Positions 18,321-27,818 of a stretch of 64,000 nt of DNA are shown here, piece by piece (position 1 is the stretch's first letter; each line of letters opens with the position of its first letter). This DNA is from Streptomyces sp. MUM 203J. Lineage in GTDB: Bacteria; Actinomycetota; Actinomycetes; Streptomycetales; Streptomycetaceae. The translations under genes and the position numbers were made by a program. Below the pieces are notes generated by a model. It searched no databases. It was not told the origin of the DNA and saw only the letters and a program-made list of their open reading frames with translations. The stretch spans positions 25,361-89,360 of the forward strand of contig NZ_JADWYO010000020.1 of assembly GCF_022414595.1 (NCBI RefSeq). The letters run 5' to 3'.

Positions 18321-18690
18321 TTGCCGCCAGCCATGGTAGCGGGCTGCCGGCCGGGACGAGTACCTCGTGGGCGCCGGTATGCCAGCCCGCCCCTGTCCGG
18401 GCGGCAGGTGCCGGTCGGTGCGCGGCGATCCGGGCACGGGTCACCGGCAGACGAGGGCGGCCGTCCTCCGCCGGGCCCGACGAGGCCGCCCCTGTCGGCG
18501 TGTTGGGCCCGGTCCGGCAGGACCGCCGAGACCCGGTCCGCGATCGGCGAGGGCGACGGCCTCGCTTCCCGCTGAGGCGGCAGGACGGGAATCGCCCGCA
18601 CCGGGCGGACAGTACGGGCCGCGTGACCCCGCTCACCGGTGCGCTCCGCCGGTACACGGCCCGTGCGCGGCCGGACGCGGCCCGGCCTCA
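18321..18690. other. intergenic stretch, nothing recognised
   Basis: This lies upstream of the tRNA gene and downstream of the alanine-rich protein gene. All frames are Arg/Pro/Gly-rich shadows with no signal peptide, motif or ribosome-binding site that would support a gene. The tRNA promoter presumably lies at its left end. Confidence 0.4.
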
Positions 18691-18733
18691 GGCGAGGAGC
18701 CGGGCCCGGTCCGGCCGGGTCCGGCTCCTCGCC
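18691..18733 (-). terminator. terminator after the alanine-rich secreted protein gene
   Basis: Arms GGCGAGGAGCCGGGCCCGG and CCGGGTCCGGCTCCTCGCC pair with one mismatch over 19 bases, 22 bases downstream of the gene end. Confidence 0.75.
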
Positions 18734-18754
18734 GTCCTCGTCATCGCCGCGCGC

Positions 18755-19222
18755 TCAGTCCTCCTCGGAGCCTCCGGCAGCGGCAGCGGCGGCAGCGGCG
18801 TCACCTGAGGCGGCGGCAGCGGCGGCAGCGGCGCCGTCACCCGAAGCGGCGGCGGCAGCGGCGGCGGCACCGTCGCCTGCCGCAGCCGCGGCGGCCGCGG
18901 CCGAACCGCCGTTCTCGTCGCTCTGGTAGGTCTCGTGGTCCCTCTCGGCTTCGAGAGCCTGACCGGAACCGTCGGCGCCCAGGGTGCTCGGGGTCATGGA
19001 CTGCTCGGCTCCGTCGGAGACGGTCACGACAGCGCCTGTGCCGGGGCCGGTGAGGACGGAGCAGCCGTTCTCATAGAGGAGCACGAGCTCACCCTGAGCG
19101 TACGTGCAGTTGCTGCCGCTGACGACAAGATCGCCGTCGTCGGCCGCCGCGACCGAGGCCGTTGCCCCGATCATGGCCGCGGCGGCGAAGGTGACGGCGG
19201 CGATCCTGGATATCCTGCGCAT
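18755..19222 (-). CDS. secreted protein with alanine-tract tail
   Basis: The protein has 155 residues. The signal peptide MRRISRIAAVTFAAAAMIG is cleaved near ASVAAADD. A small domain follows with two cysteines (SNCTYAQGELVLLYENGCSV), then the last 50 residues are four runs of eight alanines separated by GDG/SGDG/SGD spacers, ending GGSEED. The mature domain and repeat tail match no family I know. The tail may be a flexible or helical spacer. The run-length regularity suggests slippage-prone DNA at 18758-18910. Confidence 0.72.
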   Translation of the reverse strand: MRRISRIAAVTFAAAAMIGATASVAAADDGDLVVSGSNCTYAQGELVLLYENGCSVLTGPGTGAVVTVSDGAEQSMTPSTLGADGSGQALEAERDHETYQSDENGGSAAAAAAAAGDGAAAAAAAASGDGAAAAAAAASGDAAAAAAAAGGSEED

Positions 19223-19379
19223 CTGGTTCTGCCTTTCCCGCCCTCGCGTCAACGAGGAACGAAACGGTTGGGGTTCCGCCCCTGAGTCTTCACTCGGCTC
19301 CTGTGCTGTGCCCGTCGGGCAAGGCCGTTCGTATGAGAGGTGCGGTACGGCAGGCTCCCGTCCCGTCCGGTCGCGCTCG

Positions 19380-19800
19380 GCGAGCCGGGCCCCGCGCCGT
19401 CTGCCCGTACCGGCCTGCGGTGCGGCGGCACCGTGCCCTCCTTCAGGGCCCGGAACGACATCTCGGGGTGTGCCTCGAAGAGCCGTGCCGCCACCGGGCT
19501 CGTCCACGCGGGCGTACACCCCACGGGGCGGGTTCGGGGCTCAGGCAGGGTCGGAGCACCGGGGCCGGGCGGCGCCGCGGCGCCCCTCGGCCACACCGCA
19601 CGCGGCGGCACCCGGCCCCGTGCGGCCCCGGCGGCATGTCCGCTGCCGCACCCGCGAGTTCACCGGCCGTGCCCCGGGCCAGGAGAGCGCACGGAGCGGT
19701 GACGAACCGCGCCTCCACGAGGCGGGCCGGCGGTGCGTCCTCGGGAAGCCGTGCCGCCCCCGGTCTCCAGCACCGGCCCGCCGCCCGGAAGACCGGGTGC
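19380..19800 (-). pseudogene. decayed DUF429-like gene
   Basis: Minus-strand frames here contain disconnected pieces that resemble DUF429 proteins: VAARLFEAHPEMSFRALKEG (plus positions about 19432-19491) matches the typical EVHPEVSFRAL block, and upstream in another frame ARFVTAPCALLARGTAGELA and ADMPPG recall the family's N-terminal half. The pieces lie in different frames with no start and no continuous frame, so this looks like a frameshifted remnant. The family call is from memory; the borders are approximate. Confidence 0.45.
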
Positions 19801-19905
19801 GCCGACCGTCATCACCAAGGGGGAGGGCTGTGCCGTCACTTGGCGGCGCGACGACCGGGACGAAGGCCGGGCACCTCCGGGCCGAGGACGTCATCCGTCA
19901 CGGAT

Positions 19906-19938
19906 GAAGGGGTGTGCTCCCGTGGAGCACACCCCTTC
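19906..19938. terminator. perfect hairpin terminator after the DUF4142 gene
   Basis: GAAGGGGTGTGCTCC and GGAGCACACCCCTTC pair perfectly around CGT, 30 bases beyond the stop of the DUF4142 gene on the minus strand. Confidence 0.85.
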
Positions 19939-19967
19939 AAGCGGCCCCGTGGAGCGGGCCCCTTCGG

Positions 19968-20651
19968 CTAGTTCGACTCCTTCGGGGCCACCGCTGCGGC
20001 GACCTCGTCGTAGGTTCCCCCGACGACCAGTCCCGTGTCGTCCAGTACCTTCTGGTGGTCGAGGACGGTGAGGTTGGCCTGGTCGGCGAAGGTGCGGACG
20101 ACCGAGTTCTTGGTGGTGGCGCGCACCTGCGCGATCGTGACGAACACCTTGCCGTGTGACGAGCGCAGGACGTTGGCGAACATCTGGTCGAACTCCGCGC
20201 CGCTGGCGTTCTGCATCTTCCGTACCAGGGCCTGCTGTTCGGGTGTGGCCTCGTCGGGTATGGCCACGTTCAGGGACTGGGACGCGTCACGGACCATCGC
20301 GTCGAGCTTGCTGTGTCCTTCCATGAGGTGGACCCCGGCACGTTTGACCGCCTCGCTGGAGGCGTGCGTCTGGGCCAGGCGGCCCACCGGCGCTTCCCAG
20401 AGGTTGGCCTGCCGCACCTTCACCAGCAGGGTCTTGTCCAGCTCGCTGAGTTCTCCGGCCGAGGTCACGTCACCGCCGGGGGCGACGGGCGACGCGCTGG
20501 GGAAGCCGGAGCTGGCCAGCTCGCTCGCGTTGGCACTGCCCCGAGTGACCCACAGGGCGGCGGCGGAGACGGCCGCGAGGAGCAGGAGCACAACGGTCAC
20601 GACGAGACTGCGCGGGTACGAGGACGTGAGGCTTCGCGCATGTGCGTTCAT
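19968..20651 (-). CDS. DUF4142 domain protein, membrane-anchored or secreted
   Basis: This 227-residue protein has an N-terminal hydrophobic segment (SLVVTVVLLLLAAVSAAALWV) after a basic start, then a helical DUF4142 domain: ELDKTLLVKVRQANLWE, GVHLMEGHSKLDAMV, FANVLRSSHGKVFVTIAQVR and the end VLDHQKVLDD. DUF4142 proteins are ferritin-like four-helix extracytoplasmic proteins of unknown role. ATG at 20651 (MNAHARS) is preferred over an ATG twelve codons upstream. Confidence 0.82.
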   Translation of the reverse strand: MNAHARSLTSSYPRSLVVTVVLLLLAAVSAAALWVTRGSANASELASSGFPSASPVAPGGDVTSAGELSELDKTLLVKVRQANLWEAPVGRLAQTHASSEAVKRAGVHLMEGHSKLDAMVRDASQSLNVAIPDEATPEQQALVRKMQNASGAEFDQMFANVLRSSHGKVFVTIAQVRATTKNSVVRTFADQANLTVLDHQKVLDDTGLVVGGTYDEVAAAVAPKESN

Positions 20652-20897
20652 GGTGTGCCGTACGGATGCGGACCCCGCACCGTTCACCGCATCGGCCGGA
20701 ACATCTGCCGGAGCGGTCCGCGCGGCCGTTCACCGCCGGTCCCGGGGCAGAACGGCCGGAGAGCCCGAGCATGATCCGCGACCGGACCGAGGGCCCGGCT
20801 CGGTCACCTGAGGGGAACCCGTCACGCGCGGGGCGGAGACACCCGACAGGCGGATCATGCCCGGGCCCGGGGGCCGACATGATCCGCCGGACGCTCC

Positions 20898-22295
<1,398 letters not shown>

Positions 22296-22412
22296 TCAGG
22301 CGGCGGCGCCGCGCGGACACATGGCGCTGGAGAGGCGGCACAGGTCGACGTGCAGCCGCGCCACGAGCAGGAGGGTGCCCGGCGTCTGTTCGCTCACGTC
22401 GTTCGAAACCAT
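22296..22412 (-). CDS. cysteine-containing leader peptide upstream of cysO-cysM
   Basis: This 38-residue peptide ends LHVDLCRLSSAMCPRGAAA. It carries the RxHVDLxRxxSAxC pattern of actinobacterial putative leader peptides found in front of sulfur-metabolism genes, where ribosome stalling at cysteine codons is thought to tune downstream expression. Both cysteines fall in the motif. The start ATG at 22412 has no ribosome-binding site and stands six bases after a -10-like TACGAT, so the transcript is probably leaderless. The following GC-rich 150 bases before cysO can fold into hairpins. Confidence 0.8.
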   Translation of the reverse strand: MVSNDVSEQTPGTLLLVARLHVDLCRLSSAMCPRGAAA

Positions 22413-22418
22413 GCGGGC

Positions 22419-22424
22419 ATCGTA
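22419..22424 (-). promoter_or_regulatory. -10 box of a leaderless promoter for the leader peptide
   Basis: TACGAT on the minus strand is followed by six bases and the ATG of the leader peptide. No convincing -35 was seen at 16-18 bases. If real, transcription of cysO-cysM can start inside the mec-cysO gap. Confidence 0.5.
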
Positions 22425-22512
22425 GCGATTCCCGGGCCCCCAAAAAGAGTGTGATCTCGCATGCCGGACGAATCGCACTCGCCATGCGAGACACACACGG
22501 AGAGACGCCTGG

Positions 22513-22941
22513 TCAGTAGGCTTCCACGACCTTGACCTCTTCCTCCGTGATCACGCCGTCCACGATACGGAACGAGCGGAACTGGAAGGGCCCGGCGCCG
22601 TCGGCGTCAGCCGTGGACACGAGCACGTAGTGCGCCTCGGGCTCGTTCGCGTAGGAGACGTCGGTGCGCGACGGGTACGCCTCGGTCGCGGTGTGTGAGT
22701 GGTAGATCACGACCGGCTCCTCGTCGCGGTCGTCCATCTCGCGGTAGAGCTTGAGCAGGTCACCCGAGTCGAACTCGTAGAACGTGGGCGAGCGGGCGGC
22801 ATTGAGCATCGGGACGAAGCGCTCGGGGCGGCCGGTGCCGGCCGGGCCCGCGACCACGCCGCAGGCCTCGTCCGGGTGGTCGGCGCGGGCGTGCGCGACG
22901 ATCTGGTCGTGCAGGGCCCGTGTGATGGTCAGCATGCGCAT
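22513..22941 (-). CDS. mec: Mec metallopeptidase (JAMM/MPN+ family)
   Basis: This 142-residue zinc peptidase has the JAMM signature: Glu25 in DEACG, HSH at 81-83 followed by TATEAYPSRTD with Asp94. In M. tuberculosis Mec+ releases cysteine from the CysO-cysteine adduct made by CysM. It lies upstream of cysO in the same direction. ATG 22941 and ATG 22935 are both possible; a TATCCT box seven bases before 22935 suggests a leaderless transcript starting there. Confidence 0.92.
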   Translation of the reverse strand: MRMLTITRALHDQIVAHARADHPDEACGVVAGPAGTGRPERFVPMLNAARSPTFYEFDSGDLLKLYREMDDRDEEPVVIYHSHTATEAYPSRTDVSYANEPEAHYVLVSTADADGAGPFQFRSFRIVDGVITEEEVKVVEAY

Positions 22942-22954
22942 CAGGATAAGCAGA

Positions 22955-22993
22955 TGGACCTACCCGTACCGAAGAGTGGTACGGGTAGGTCCA
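22955..22993 (-). terminator. terminator after the amino-acid permease gene
   Basis: TGGACCTACCCGTACC and GGTACGGGTAGGTCCA are perfect 16-base arms around a 7-base loop between the permease gene and mec. Confidence 0.88.
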
Positions 22994-23047
22994 CATGCCG
23001 GACGGACATCGGGCTGCGGGGCCGGTCCGCGGTGCGGGGGAAGCCGC

Positions 23048-24466
23048 TCAGCGCTTCCTGAAGGCCGCCGCCTCCGGGCTCCGGGACCGCAGCGCCAGGT
23101 ACGCGGCGCCCAGCAGCGCGGCCCACACGGGCGCACAGTACAGCGACACCCTGGCCCCCTCGTCGGCCGCCATCAGCGCGATGACGAACCCGAGGAAGAC
23201 CAGCGCGAACCAGCTCGTCCAGGGCGCGCCCGGCGCCCGGAAGGAGGACTGCGGCAGCTCGCCCCGGTCCGCCCTGGCCCGGTAGCGGATGTGGCTGACG
23301 AGGATCATGATCCAGGCCCACATGCCGGAGACGGTCGCGAAGGAGACGACCTTCTCGAAGGCGTCGCCGGGCCACCGGTAGTTGATCCACACGCCGACCA
23401 GCATCAGCGCGGCGGAGAAGGTCGTGCCGACCAGTGGGGTGCCTGAGCCGGTGAGCCGGGTGAACAGCTTCGGGCCCTGGCCGTTGAGCGCGAGGTCGCG
23501 CAGCATGCGGCCGGTGGAGTACATGCCGGAGTTGCAGGACGACAGTGCGGCGGTGAGGACGACGAAGTTCACGATCGCGGCGCCCACCCCCAGGCCCATC
23601 TTCTCGAACGCGGCGACGAACGGGGAGACGCCCGGCTGGAACTCGCTCCACGGGACGACCGACAGGATCATGATCAGCGCGCCGACGTAGAAGACGGCGA
23701 TCCGCCACGGCACGGTGTTGATCGCCTTGGGGAGGGTGGTCTCGGGGTCCTTGGACTCGCCCGCGGTGACGCCGACCAGCTCCACGGCGAGGAAGGCGAA
23801 CATCACGATCTGGAGGGTCATCAGCGTGCTGCCGACGCCGTTGGGGAAGAAGCCGCCCTCGTCCCACAGGTGGGTCACGGAGGCGGTGTCGCCGGCGTCG
23901 GAGAATCCGAGGGTCAGGATCCCGGCACAGATGAGGATCATGCCGATGATGGCCGTGACCTTCACCATCGAGAACCAGAACTCCAGCTCACCGAAGAGCT
24001 TCACGGAGATCAGGTTCGCCGCGTACAGGACGACGGTGAAGGCGAGCGCCGAGATCCACTGGGGGATGTCCCACCAGTACGTCATGTAGGTCGCGGCGGC
24101 GGTGACCTCGGTGATCCCGGTGACGACCCAGAAGAGCCAGTACGTCCAGCCGGTGACGAAGCCCGCGAAGGGGCCGACGAACTCGCGGGCGTACTCGGAG
24201 AACGAACCGGACACCGGTCGGTACATGAGCAGCTCGCCCAGCGCCCGCATGATGAAGAAGATGACCAGGCCCGCGAGCGCGTAGGCCAGGATCAGGCTGG
24301 GGCCCGCCTTGGATATGGCGGTGCCCGCGCCGAGGAAGAGGCCGGTGCCGATGGCGCCGCCGATCGCGATCATCTGGATCTGGCGGGCGCCCAGACCGCG
24401 CTGGTAGCCCTCGCCTTCGCCGGCTCCGTCGCCGGCGTGTTCTTTCTCGACCTGCAGTGAGGTCAT
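23048..24466 (-). CDS. amino acid permease, AAT/APC family
   Basis: This 472-residue protein has about twelve membrane helices. Family blocks: GLGARQIQMIAIGGAIGTGL at the N-terminus, GPSLILAYALAGLVIFFIMR, MRALGELLMYRPVSGSFSEY and GELEFWFSMVKV. Closest in feel are the CycA/GabP/AnsP-type proton symporters, but the substrate cannot be chosen from sequence alone. The frame is open far upstream; the start at MTSLQVEK (24466) is preceded by GGAGAAAGG. Confidence 0.9.
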   Translation of the reverse strand: MTSLQVEKEHAGDGAGEGEGYQRGLGARQIQMIAIGGAIGTGLFLGAGTAISKAGPSLILAYALAGLVIFFIMRALGELLMYRPVSGSFSEYAREFVGPFAGFVTGWTYWLFWVVTGITEVTAAATYMTYWWDIPQWISALAFTVVLYAANLISVKLFGELEFWFSMVKVTAIIGMILICAGILTLGFSDAGDTASVTHLWDEGGFFPNGVGSTLMTLQIVMFAFLAVELVGVTAGESKDPETTLPKAINTVPWRIAVFYVGALIMILSVVPWSEFQPGVSPFVAAFEKMGLGVGAAIVNFVVLTAALSSCNSGMYSTGRMLRDLALNGQGPKLFTRLTGSGTPLVGTTFSAALMLVGVWINYRWPGDAFEKVVSFATVSGMWAWIMILVSHIRYRARADRGELPQSSFRAPGAPWTSWFALVFLGFVIALMAADEGARVSLYCAPVWAALLGAAYLALRSRSPEAAAFRKR

Positions 24467-24544
24467 GGTCGTACTGCGCCTTTCTCCACGCTGATCCCCC
24501 CGGACATGGCTGGAGTGCCGCCGACGATCGGTCGGCGCGGCGCC

Positions 24545-24571
24545 CCCGGGAACATGGGTGGCGTTCCCGGG
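24545..24571 (-). other. 5' leader hairpin of the amino-acid permease mRNA
   Basis: CCCGGGAAC and GTTCCCGGG are perfect arms 80-105 bases before the permease start, followed by a second small hairpin (GCCGAC/GTCGGC, 24519-24537). These may shape the leader or act as an attenuator. No known riboswitch consensus fits. Confidence 0.45.
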
Positions 24572-24738
24572 CGGTCGTGCAGATGTATCACGCTCGTACA
24601 CATATCGGCCGTAGCGTTCTGTGACGCACGCCACCGGCAAAACAGACGCGCCCGCGCCTTTCAGGAGGAAAGGCACGGGCGGCATGGACAGATCGTTATA
24701 CGGAGTTGAGCGTCCGCTGAGCGAACGTCCCGCAAAGC

Positions 24739-24774
24739 GGACGCCCCCGCACCGTTCCCGGTGCGGGGGCGTCC
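24739..24774 (-). terminator. terminator after the AGCS symporter gene
   Basis: GGACGCCCCCGCACC and GGTGCGGGGGCGTCC pair perfectly around GTTCCC, about 32 bases downstream of the symporter stop. Confidence 0.88.
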
Positions 24775-24805
24775 AGCCGTACGACTCGGACAGTCGCCGT
24801 ATGGC

Positions 24806-26323
24806 TCAGAGGGTCTTCGCAGGCTCCTGCTCGGCCTCCTCGGGCTCCTCCTCGCCGGCGTCGCGGCGGCGGACGAAGGCCAGGAAGGAGTTCAGCTCCT
24901 TCTTGACGATCGGGGCCAGCAGGTACAGGCCGATGATGTTGACGACGGCCAGCATGAAGAGGACCGAGTCGGCCAGGGAGATCAGCGCGTCCAGCGACAT
25001 CAGCGAGCCGAGGATCGCGATCAGGGAGTAGAGGACCTTGAAGGTGATCTCGCTCGCCTTGCTGCGGCCGAACATGTGCGTCCAGGCCTTGAGGCAGTAG
25101 TAGCCCCAGGTGATCAGCGTGGAGAAGGCGAACAGCAGCACCGCGAGGGTCAGGATCCAGTTGAAGCCCGGGATCACGGTGGTGAAGGCGTCCGACGTGA
25201 TGGTGACGCCGCCGATGCTCTCGCCCTCGCGGGCCTTCAGCCAGCTGTCGGGGCTCGCGATGACGATGGTCAGCGCGGTCATGGTGCAGATGACGACCGT
25301 GTCGATGAACGGCTCCAGCAGGGCGACCAGACCCTCGGACGCGGGGTGCTTGGTCTTGACCGCGGAGTGCGCGATCGGGGCGGAGCCGAGACCGGCCTCG
25401 TTGGAGAAGGCGGCGCGCTTGAAGCCGACGATCAGGGCACCGATGACACCACCGGCGACACCCTTCGGGCTGAAGGCCTCGGAGACGATCGTGCCGACGG
25501 CCTCCGGCACCGCGGTGACGTTGGCCAGGATGACCACGAGGCAGGCGACGACGTACATGCCGGCCATGGCCGGGACCAGGCGGCTGGTGACCGCGGCGAC
25601 CGAACGGAGGCCGCCGAGCAGGACCAGGCCGACGAGCGCGGCGATCAGGATGCCGAAGAACAGCGCGTAGGTCGAGGAGGCGCCGCCGGTGGTGTTGGAC
25701 AGCTGCGAGTAGCTCTGGTTGACCTGGAAGAGGTTGCCGCCGAAGAGGCCGAAGAACAGGACCATGATGGCGGCGAGGAAGGCCAGCACCTTGCCCGCGG
25801 TCTTGGCGCGCGGACCGAAGCGGTCGACGAGGCCCTTGCGGAGGTAGTGCATCGGGCCACCGGAGACGGTGCCGTCAGCGTGTACCTCGCGGTACTTCAC
25901 GCCCAGGGTGACCTCGACGAACTTGGAGGCCATGCCGAGCAGACCGCAGAGGATCATCCAGAACGTGGCGCCCGGGCCGCCGATGGAGACGGCGACGGCC
26001 ACACCGGCGATGTTGCCGAGGCCGACGGTGCCGGAGACGGCGGCGGTCAGGGCCTGGAAGTGGTTGACCTCGCCGTGCGAGCCCTTCTCGTCGTACTTGC
26101 CGCGTACGACGTTCAGCGCGAGCTTGAACTTGCGGAACTGGAGGAACCCGAACCAGCCCGTGAACACCAGACCAGCCACGACAAGCCAGGCGACGATGAG
26201 CGGGAGCTCGGTGCCGCCGACGGGGACCGAGTAGAAGACGACTTCGCCGACCTTGTCGGCGAGGGGGCCGACGAAGTCACTGACTTTTTCGTCGATGTTC
26301 TGGGCGATGGAGTCGAGAGACAT
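24806..26323 (-). CDS. sodium:alanine/glycine symporter, AGCS family
   Basis: This 505-residue protein has about eleven membrane helices and the AGCS blocks TGWFGFLQFRKFKLAL, ALTAAVSGTVGLGNIAGVAV, GPGATFWMILCGLLGMASKF, VSGGPMHYLRKGL and SNEAGLGSAPIAHSA. It imports alanine and/or glycine with sodium. The ATG at 26323 fits the family start. Its upstream region holds a CRP-like palindrome but no glycine riboswitch. Confidence 0.93.
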   Translation of the reverse strand: MSLDSIAQNIDEKVSDFVGPLADKVGEVVFYSVPVGGTELPLIVAWLVVAGLVFTGWFGFLQFRKFKLALNVVRGKYDEKGSHGEVNHFQALTAAVSGTVGLGNIAGVAVAVSIGGPGATFWMILCGLLGMASKFVEVTLGVKYREVHADGTVSGGPMHYLRKGLVDRFGPRAKTAGKVLAFLAAIMVLFFGLFGGNLFQVNQSYSQLSNTTGGASSTYALFFGILIAALVGLVLLGGLRSVAAVTSRLVPAMAGMYVVACLVVILANVTAVPEAVGTIVSEAFSPKGVAGGVIGALIVGFKRAAFSNEAGLGSAPIAHSAVKTKHPASEGLVALLEPFIDTVVICTMTALTIVIASPDSWLKAREGESIGGVTITSDAFTTVIPGFNWILTLAVLLFAFSTLITWGYYCLKAWTHMFGRSKASEITFKVLYSLIAILGSLMSLDALISLADSVLFMLAVVNIIGLYLLAPIVKKELNSFLAFVRRRDAGEEEPEEAEQEPAKTL

Positions 26324-26785
26324 CTGACTACCTCAATGGCGCAGGGGGCTGCTGGGCTGAGCCCGGCAGTGAGGGGTGCGGGATGAGCCGACGCCGTTGT
26401 CCGATCCGGCGAAAGCTCGTGCCACCCTCGCCGGCCGCGGACTCGGACGACGGGGATCACACAGGTTGTGCGGTGCGGCCGGAACGTTCCGGCCCTCCGC
26501 AGGACGGCAAGGGGGGCCGCCTGAGGAGTTGCGAAGTTTTACCACGCGTTTCACTGATCGTTGAGTGACCTGGGTCACATCACGAACCCTGAATCCGGCC
26601 TGAGAGGGGAGAACCCCAGGACCGGTGACGCGATCGTTATGCGGAATCCGTCGTCCGGCGAACGGACGCCGCCCATCAGCGGTTTTGCGTGTAGGCGACG
26701 GCCTTGAGCTGCACCCATTACGTTTCATCTGGGTACGCAGACATGGATGTTGACTGAGGAATGACAGGGAAAACAGAGCCGTAGG
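26324..26785. other. long upstream region of the AGCS gene, no gene
   Basis: This 460-base gap has no coding frame. It holds a CRP-like site (26565-26578), an 18-base palindrome GGCCGGAACGTTCCGGCC (26477-26494) and AT-richer stretches suited to promoters. It also contains the region after the DUF2017 gene, where no strong terminator was seen. Confidence 0.5.
26565..26578. promoter_or_regulatory. CRP-like palindrome GTGA-N6-TCAC
   Basis: GTGACCTGGGTCAC is a perfect 14-base palindrome carrying the GTGA-N6-TCAC half-sites recognised by Crp in Streptomyces. It lies about 240 bases upstream of the AGCS start. Functional binding is inferred. Confidence 0.5.
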
Positions 26786-27397
26786 CTACGGAATCAGCGT
26801 CTCGACGAGTGTTTCCTGAAGGATGCCCAGCCAGAGGTACGCCATCACCATCGGTTTGCGCGGATCGTCATCCGGCAGCCGGTACAGCTCGCCGGACTCG
26901 TCCTCGTCCGTGACGTCCAGACGGGTGCCGATGGTGAGCCGCAGATCGTTGAGCGCGCCCAGCCAGTGACGCGACTCGTCGGTGGTCAGCTCCAGCCGTC
27001 CGCCCGCCCCGCCGCCGCCACCGCGGGCCAGGGTGTCGAGGCTGTGGACGACCGCGAGCGCGTCCGCGCGCTTGCGGGCGCGCAGGTCGTTCTCGGTGAA
27101 ACGGCGGAACTCCGAGGAGCGGGCACGCAGCTCCGCCTCCTGCCCGGGGCTCGCGCCCGTGACCCCGGGGTCGCCGTACGCGTCGGGGAAGAGCCGGGCG
27201 AGGGCCGGGTCGGACGGCGGCTCGCTCGGGCCGTCCTGGAACAGCGCGGCGAGCGGGTCCTCACCCTTGGCCGGTTCGTCGCCGGGTCCGATCAGCTCCA
27301 GGAGCTGGACGGCCAGGGAGCGGAGGATGGAGACCTCGACCTCGTCCAGCTGCACGGCCGCGCCTCCGCCGGTGAGCGCCTCGAAGTTGCCGCTCAT
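26786..27397 (-). CDS. DUF2017 domain protein, partner gene of ClpS
   Basis: This 203-residue soluble protein matches actinobacterial DUF2017: VQLDEVEVSILRSLAVQLLE near the start, RRFTENDLRARKRADALAVV in the middle, and WLGALNDLRLTIGTRLDV, then VMAYLWLGILQETLVE at the end. The gene is always found beside clpS in actinobacteria, and its ATG shares one base with the clpS stop (TGATG). Its role is unknown; a link to protein turnover is suggested only by linkage. Confidence 0.88.
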   Translation of the reverse strand: MSGNFEALTGGGAAVQLDEVEVSILRSLAVQLLELIGPGDEPAKGEDPLAALFQDGPSEPPSDPALARLFPDAYGDPGVTGASPGQEAELRARSSEFRRFTENDLRARKRADALAVVHSLDTLARGGGGGAGGRLELTTDESRHWLGALNDLRLTIGTRLDVTDEDESGELYRLPDDDPRKPMVMAYLWLGILQETLVETLIP

Positions 27398-27702
27398 CAG
27401 CCGCGGTCCTGGGAGAGCGTCGCCCAGAGCCCGTATCCGTGCATCGCCTGCACGTCGCGCTCCATCTCCTCGCGGGTGCCGCTGGAGACCACGGCCCGGC
27501 CCTTGTGGTGCACGTCGAGCATCAGCTTGTGCGCCTTGTCCTTTGAATAGCCGAAGTACGCCTGGAAGACGTAGGTCACGTAGCTCATGAGGTTGACCGG
27601 ATCGTTGTGGACGATCGTCACCCAGGGCACGTCGGGCTCGGTGACGGCGAAGCCCTCTTCTGCAGGGGCGGTGCGTTCGATCTCTACGGGAGCAACACTC
27701 AC
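27397..27702 (-). CDS. clpS: ATP-dependent Clp protease adaptor ClpS
   Basis: This 101-residue adaptor delivers N-degron substrates to the Clp protease. The ClpS core is clear: [20 protein letters not shown] (the NDP substrate-pocket region), [17 protein letters not shown] and [19 protein letters not shown]. Start: conservation favours the GTG at 27702 (VSVAPVEIE), but a GTG at 27738 gives 113 residues and neither has a well-spaced ribosome-binding site. It is divergent from pncB. Confidence 0.93.
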   Translation of the reverse strand: MSVAPVEIERTAPAEEGFAVTEPDVPWVTIVHNDPVNLMSYVTYVFQAYFGYSKDKAHKLMLDVHHKGRAVVSSGTREEMERDVQAMHGYGLWATLSQDRG

Positions 27703-27780
27703 TCCCCCAATGCTGCCACTCAGGGTGGTTCCCCGCACAAATGGGGCCCGGGCGGCGGCGGATGTGACCCGAACGAGAAA

Positions 27781-27795
27781 TCGTCACTCTGACGA
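27781..27795. promoter_or_regulatory. 15-base inverted repeat in the clpS/pncB divergent region
   Basis: TCGTCACTCTGACGA is a perfect inverted repeat (TCGTCA-CTC-TGACGA) just upstream of the pncB -10 box. It is well placed as a repressor site. The regulator is unknown: an NAD-pathway repressor is a guess. Confidence 0.45.
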
Positions 27796-27805
27796 GTAGT
27801 GGGGG

Positions 27806-27811
27806 TACGAT
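27806..27811 (+). promoter_or_regulatory. -10 box of a leaderless pncB promoter
   Basis: TACGAT is followed by seven bases and the pncB ATG, with no ribosome-binding site between, which predicts transcription starting at or next to the start codon. Confidence 0.6.
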
Positions 27812-27818
27812 CGTCGGC

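Noticed and set aside
26324..26785. Glycine riboswitch before the AGCS symporter
   Set aside because: Such symporters often have one, but the conserved tandem aptamer core sequences were not found on either strand.
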